Assembly (NCBI RefSeq): GCF_013359735.1
Contig: NZ_JABFMX010000011.1
Span: 1 to 64,000, forward strand
Reading direction: 5' to 3'
DNA: 64,000 nt
Origin: Arthrobacter sp. C9C5
GTDB lineage: Bacteria > Actinomycetota > Actinomycetes > Actinomycetales > Micrococcaceae
Numbering within the stretch: position 1 is the first letter of the stretch; each line of letters begins with the position of its first letter. Under the pieces are notes generated by a model. That model saw only the letters and a program-made list of their open reading frames with translations. It had not been told where the DNA came from and searched no databases. Both the position numbers and the translations under genes were made by a program. Positions 63,323-64,000 of this stretch are shown piece by piece.

Positions 63323-63778
63323 CTAGGCGCGGCTTGCGGCCCCGCTGCCTGCGTCCGAGTCCAGGATCAGGCCCAGGGCGCGCCGCAAAACCGTGCTGGA
63401 GGTATGCATCGTGTACGGGAAGTAGGCGACTTCCACACCAACACTCGACAGTTGTTGTTCGAGCAAGATCCCCTTTTCCGTTCCGCGCCAGTCATCACCC
63501 TTGAAGAACACGTTGAACGGATGCTCCCGCCAGGTGTCGAGGCGGCTCGGATGGACCTCGGCGACCGCCTCGTCCACGTACCGGATGTTCCTCACGATTT
63601 CGAGTCGTTCTGACAGCGGAACGACGGGCGCCCGGCCTTTTGTTGTCTCGAGCAGTTCGTCGGAAACCACGCCGGCAATGAGGTAGTCACAGTGCTGGCG
63701 CGCCTGGGCGAGGAGGTTTAGGTGGCCTACGTGGAATAGGTCGAAAGCTCCGGCGGCGTAGCCGATACGAGTGTTCAA
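63323..63778 (-). CDS. TagD-like nucleotidyltransferase (glycerol-3-phosphate cytidylyltransferase type)
   Basis: This 151-residue protein has the HxGH nucleotide motif in YAAGAFDLFHVGHLNLLAQA, GVVSDELLETTKGRAPVVPLSERLEIVRNI, VFFKGDDWRGTEKG and the C-terminal TSSTVLR. The GDDW segment is typical of TagD/glycerol-3-phosphate cytidylyltransferases, which make CDP-glycerol. Ribitol-5-phosphate or sugar phosphate substrates remain possible. It lies 35 nt upstream of the WecG/TagA-type gene and starts the visible part of the operon. Confidence 0.85.
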   Translation of the reverse strand: MNTRIGYAAGAFDLFHVGHLNLLAQARQHCDYLIAGVVSDELLETTKGRAPVVPLSERLEIVRNIRYVDEAVAEVHPSRLDTWREHPFNVFFKGDDWRGTEKGILLEQQLSSVGVEVAYFPYTMHTSSTVLRRALGLILDSDAGSGAASRA

Positions 63779-63830
63779 TGGATGTCCTTAATCCCGGTGG
63801 ATGTCTGTCCGGATCCTGCAGCGGCAGCAC

Positions 63831-64000
63831 TCAACAGGCACCCACTGGCTTGATCATCTGCATCGCAGTGCGGCAAATGATGATCAGATCGCCGGCGAGA
63901 GACGCCGTCATGGCTGGTCTCCGGCGCGGCCTGCAGAGCGATGAACGAGTGCCGGCTTTGGGGTGGGGCTGGCCGGAACGATTGGCTTGGAAAGAGCTGC
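63831..64000 (-). other. Possible 3' tail of an unseen upstream gene
   Basis: Two overlapping minus-strand frames enter from the right edge. One, Pro/Ala-rich, stops at TGA 63908. The second starts or passes through ATG 63911 (ATGA overlap) and ends with MTASLAGDLIIICRTAMQMI and KPVGAC, stop at 63831. The last 20 residues recall the C-terminus of bacterial sugar transferases, but upstream residues in that frame do not. The gene cannot be named from this fragment. Confidence 0.3.

Overview
The window reads as chromosomal DNA of a high-GC actinobacterium close to Arthrobacter/Pseudarthrobacter (Micrococcaceae). Support: GC-rich codon use throughout, many GTG/TTG starts, several leaderless promoters of the TAGGCT-n6-start type, a DUF222/HNH (13E12-type) protein, an SCO4848-type membrane protein, mycobacterial-type LpdA, and nitrate/nitrite genes with an NnaR-like HemD-OmpR fusion regulator. 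I see no rRNA, tRNA, CRISPR array, insertion sequence or prophage.

Layout. 0-10 kb: a small secreted protein, a YbjQ protein, a TetR-MMPL exporter pair, a DUF222/HNH gene with a coupled small gene, maf, a biotin-dependent acyl-CoA carboxylase alpha chain and a glutamine-amidotransferase-like protein. 10-17 kb: an MHS-family transporter divergent from a nitrate assimilation operon (narK, nitrate reductase nasC, electron-transfer nasB). 17-27 kb: membrane proteins, a flavodoxin-like protein, an aldehyde dehydrogenase, a TetR-SDR pair, lpdA, punA, an Rrf2 regulator and a phosphohexomutase-type enzyme. 27-33.6 kb: nitrite assimilation, with nirD divergent from nirB-cobA-nnaR, then a short NirB-like flavoprotein. 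33.6-44 kb: deoC, a YdjM-like protein, mfd, small membrane proteins, sufU and sufS. 44-64 kb: a surface-polysaccharide locus with a CDP-alcohol phosphatidyltransferase, fcl and gmd (GDP-fucose), two secreted parallel beta-helix proteins, two glycosyltransferases, a GDPD-like lipoprotein, a 1114-residue PKD/LamG protein, a Wzy-like polymerase, a Wzz-like protein, a flippase, a WecG/TagA-type transferase and a TagD-like cytidylyltransferase.

How the genes work together. NarK imports nitrate, NasB/NasC reduce it to nitrite, NirB/NirD reduce nitrite to ammonium, CobA supplies the sirohaem precursor, and the NnaR-like protein is the probable local regulator. Four promoters (narK, nirD, nirB and the short flavoprotein) share one architecture that I found by eye: 5-bp boxes repeated every 11 bp, the last being GAAAC or GAAAA, then exactly 10 bp, then a TAnnnT -10 hexamer. 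This ties the separate nitrogen loci into one regulon and brings the uncharacterised flavoprotein at 32678-33553 into it. In the polysaccharide locus eight genes overlap or nearly touch on the minus strand, and the TagD-like, TagA-like and GDPD-like genes suggest, without proving, a glycerol-phosphate-containing polymer.
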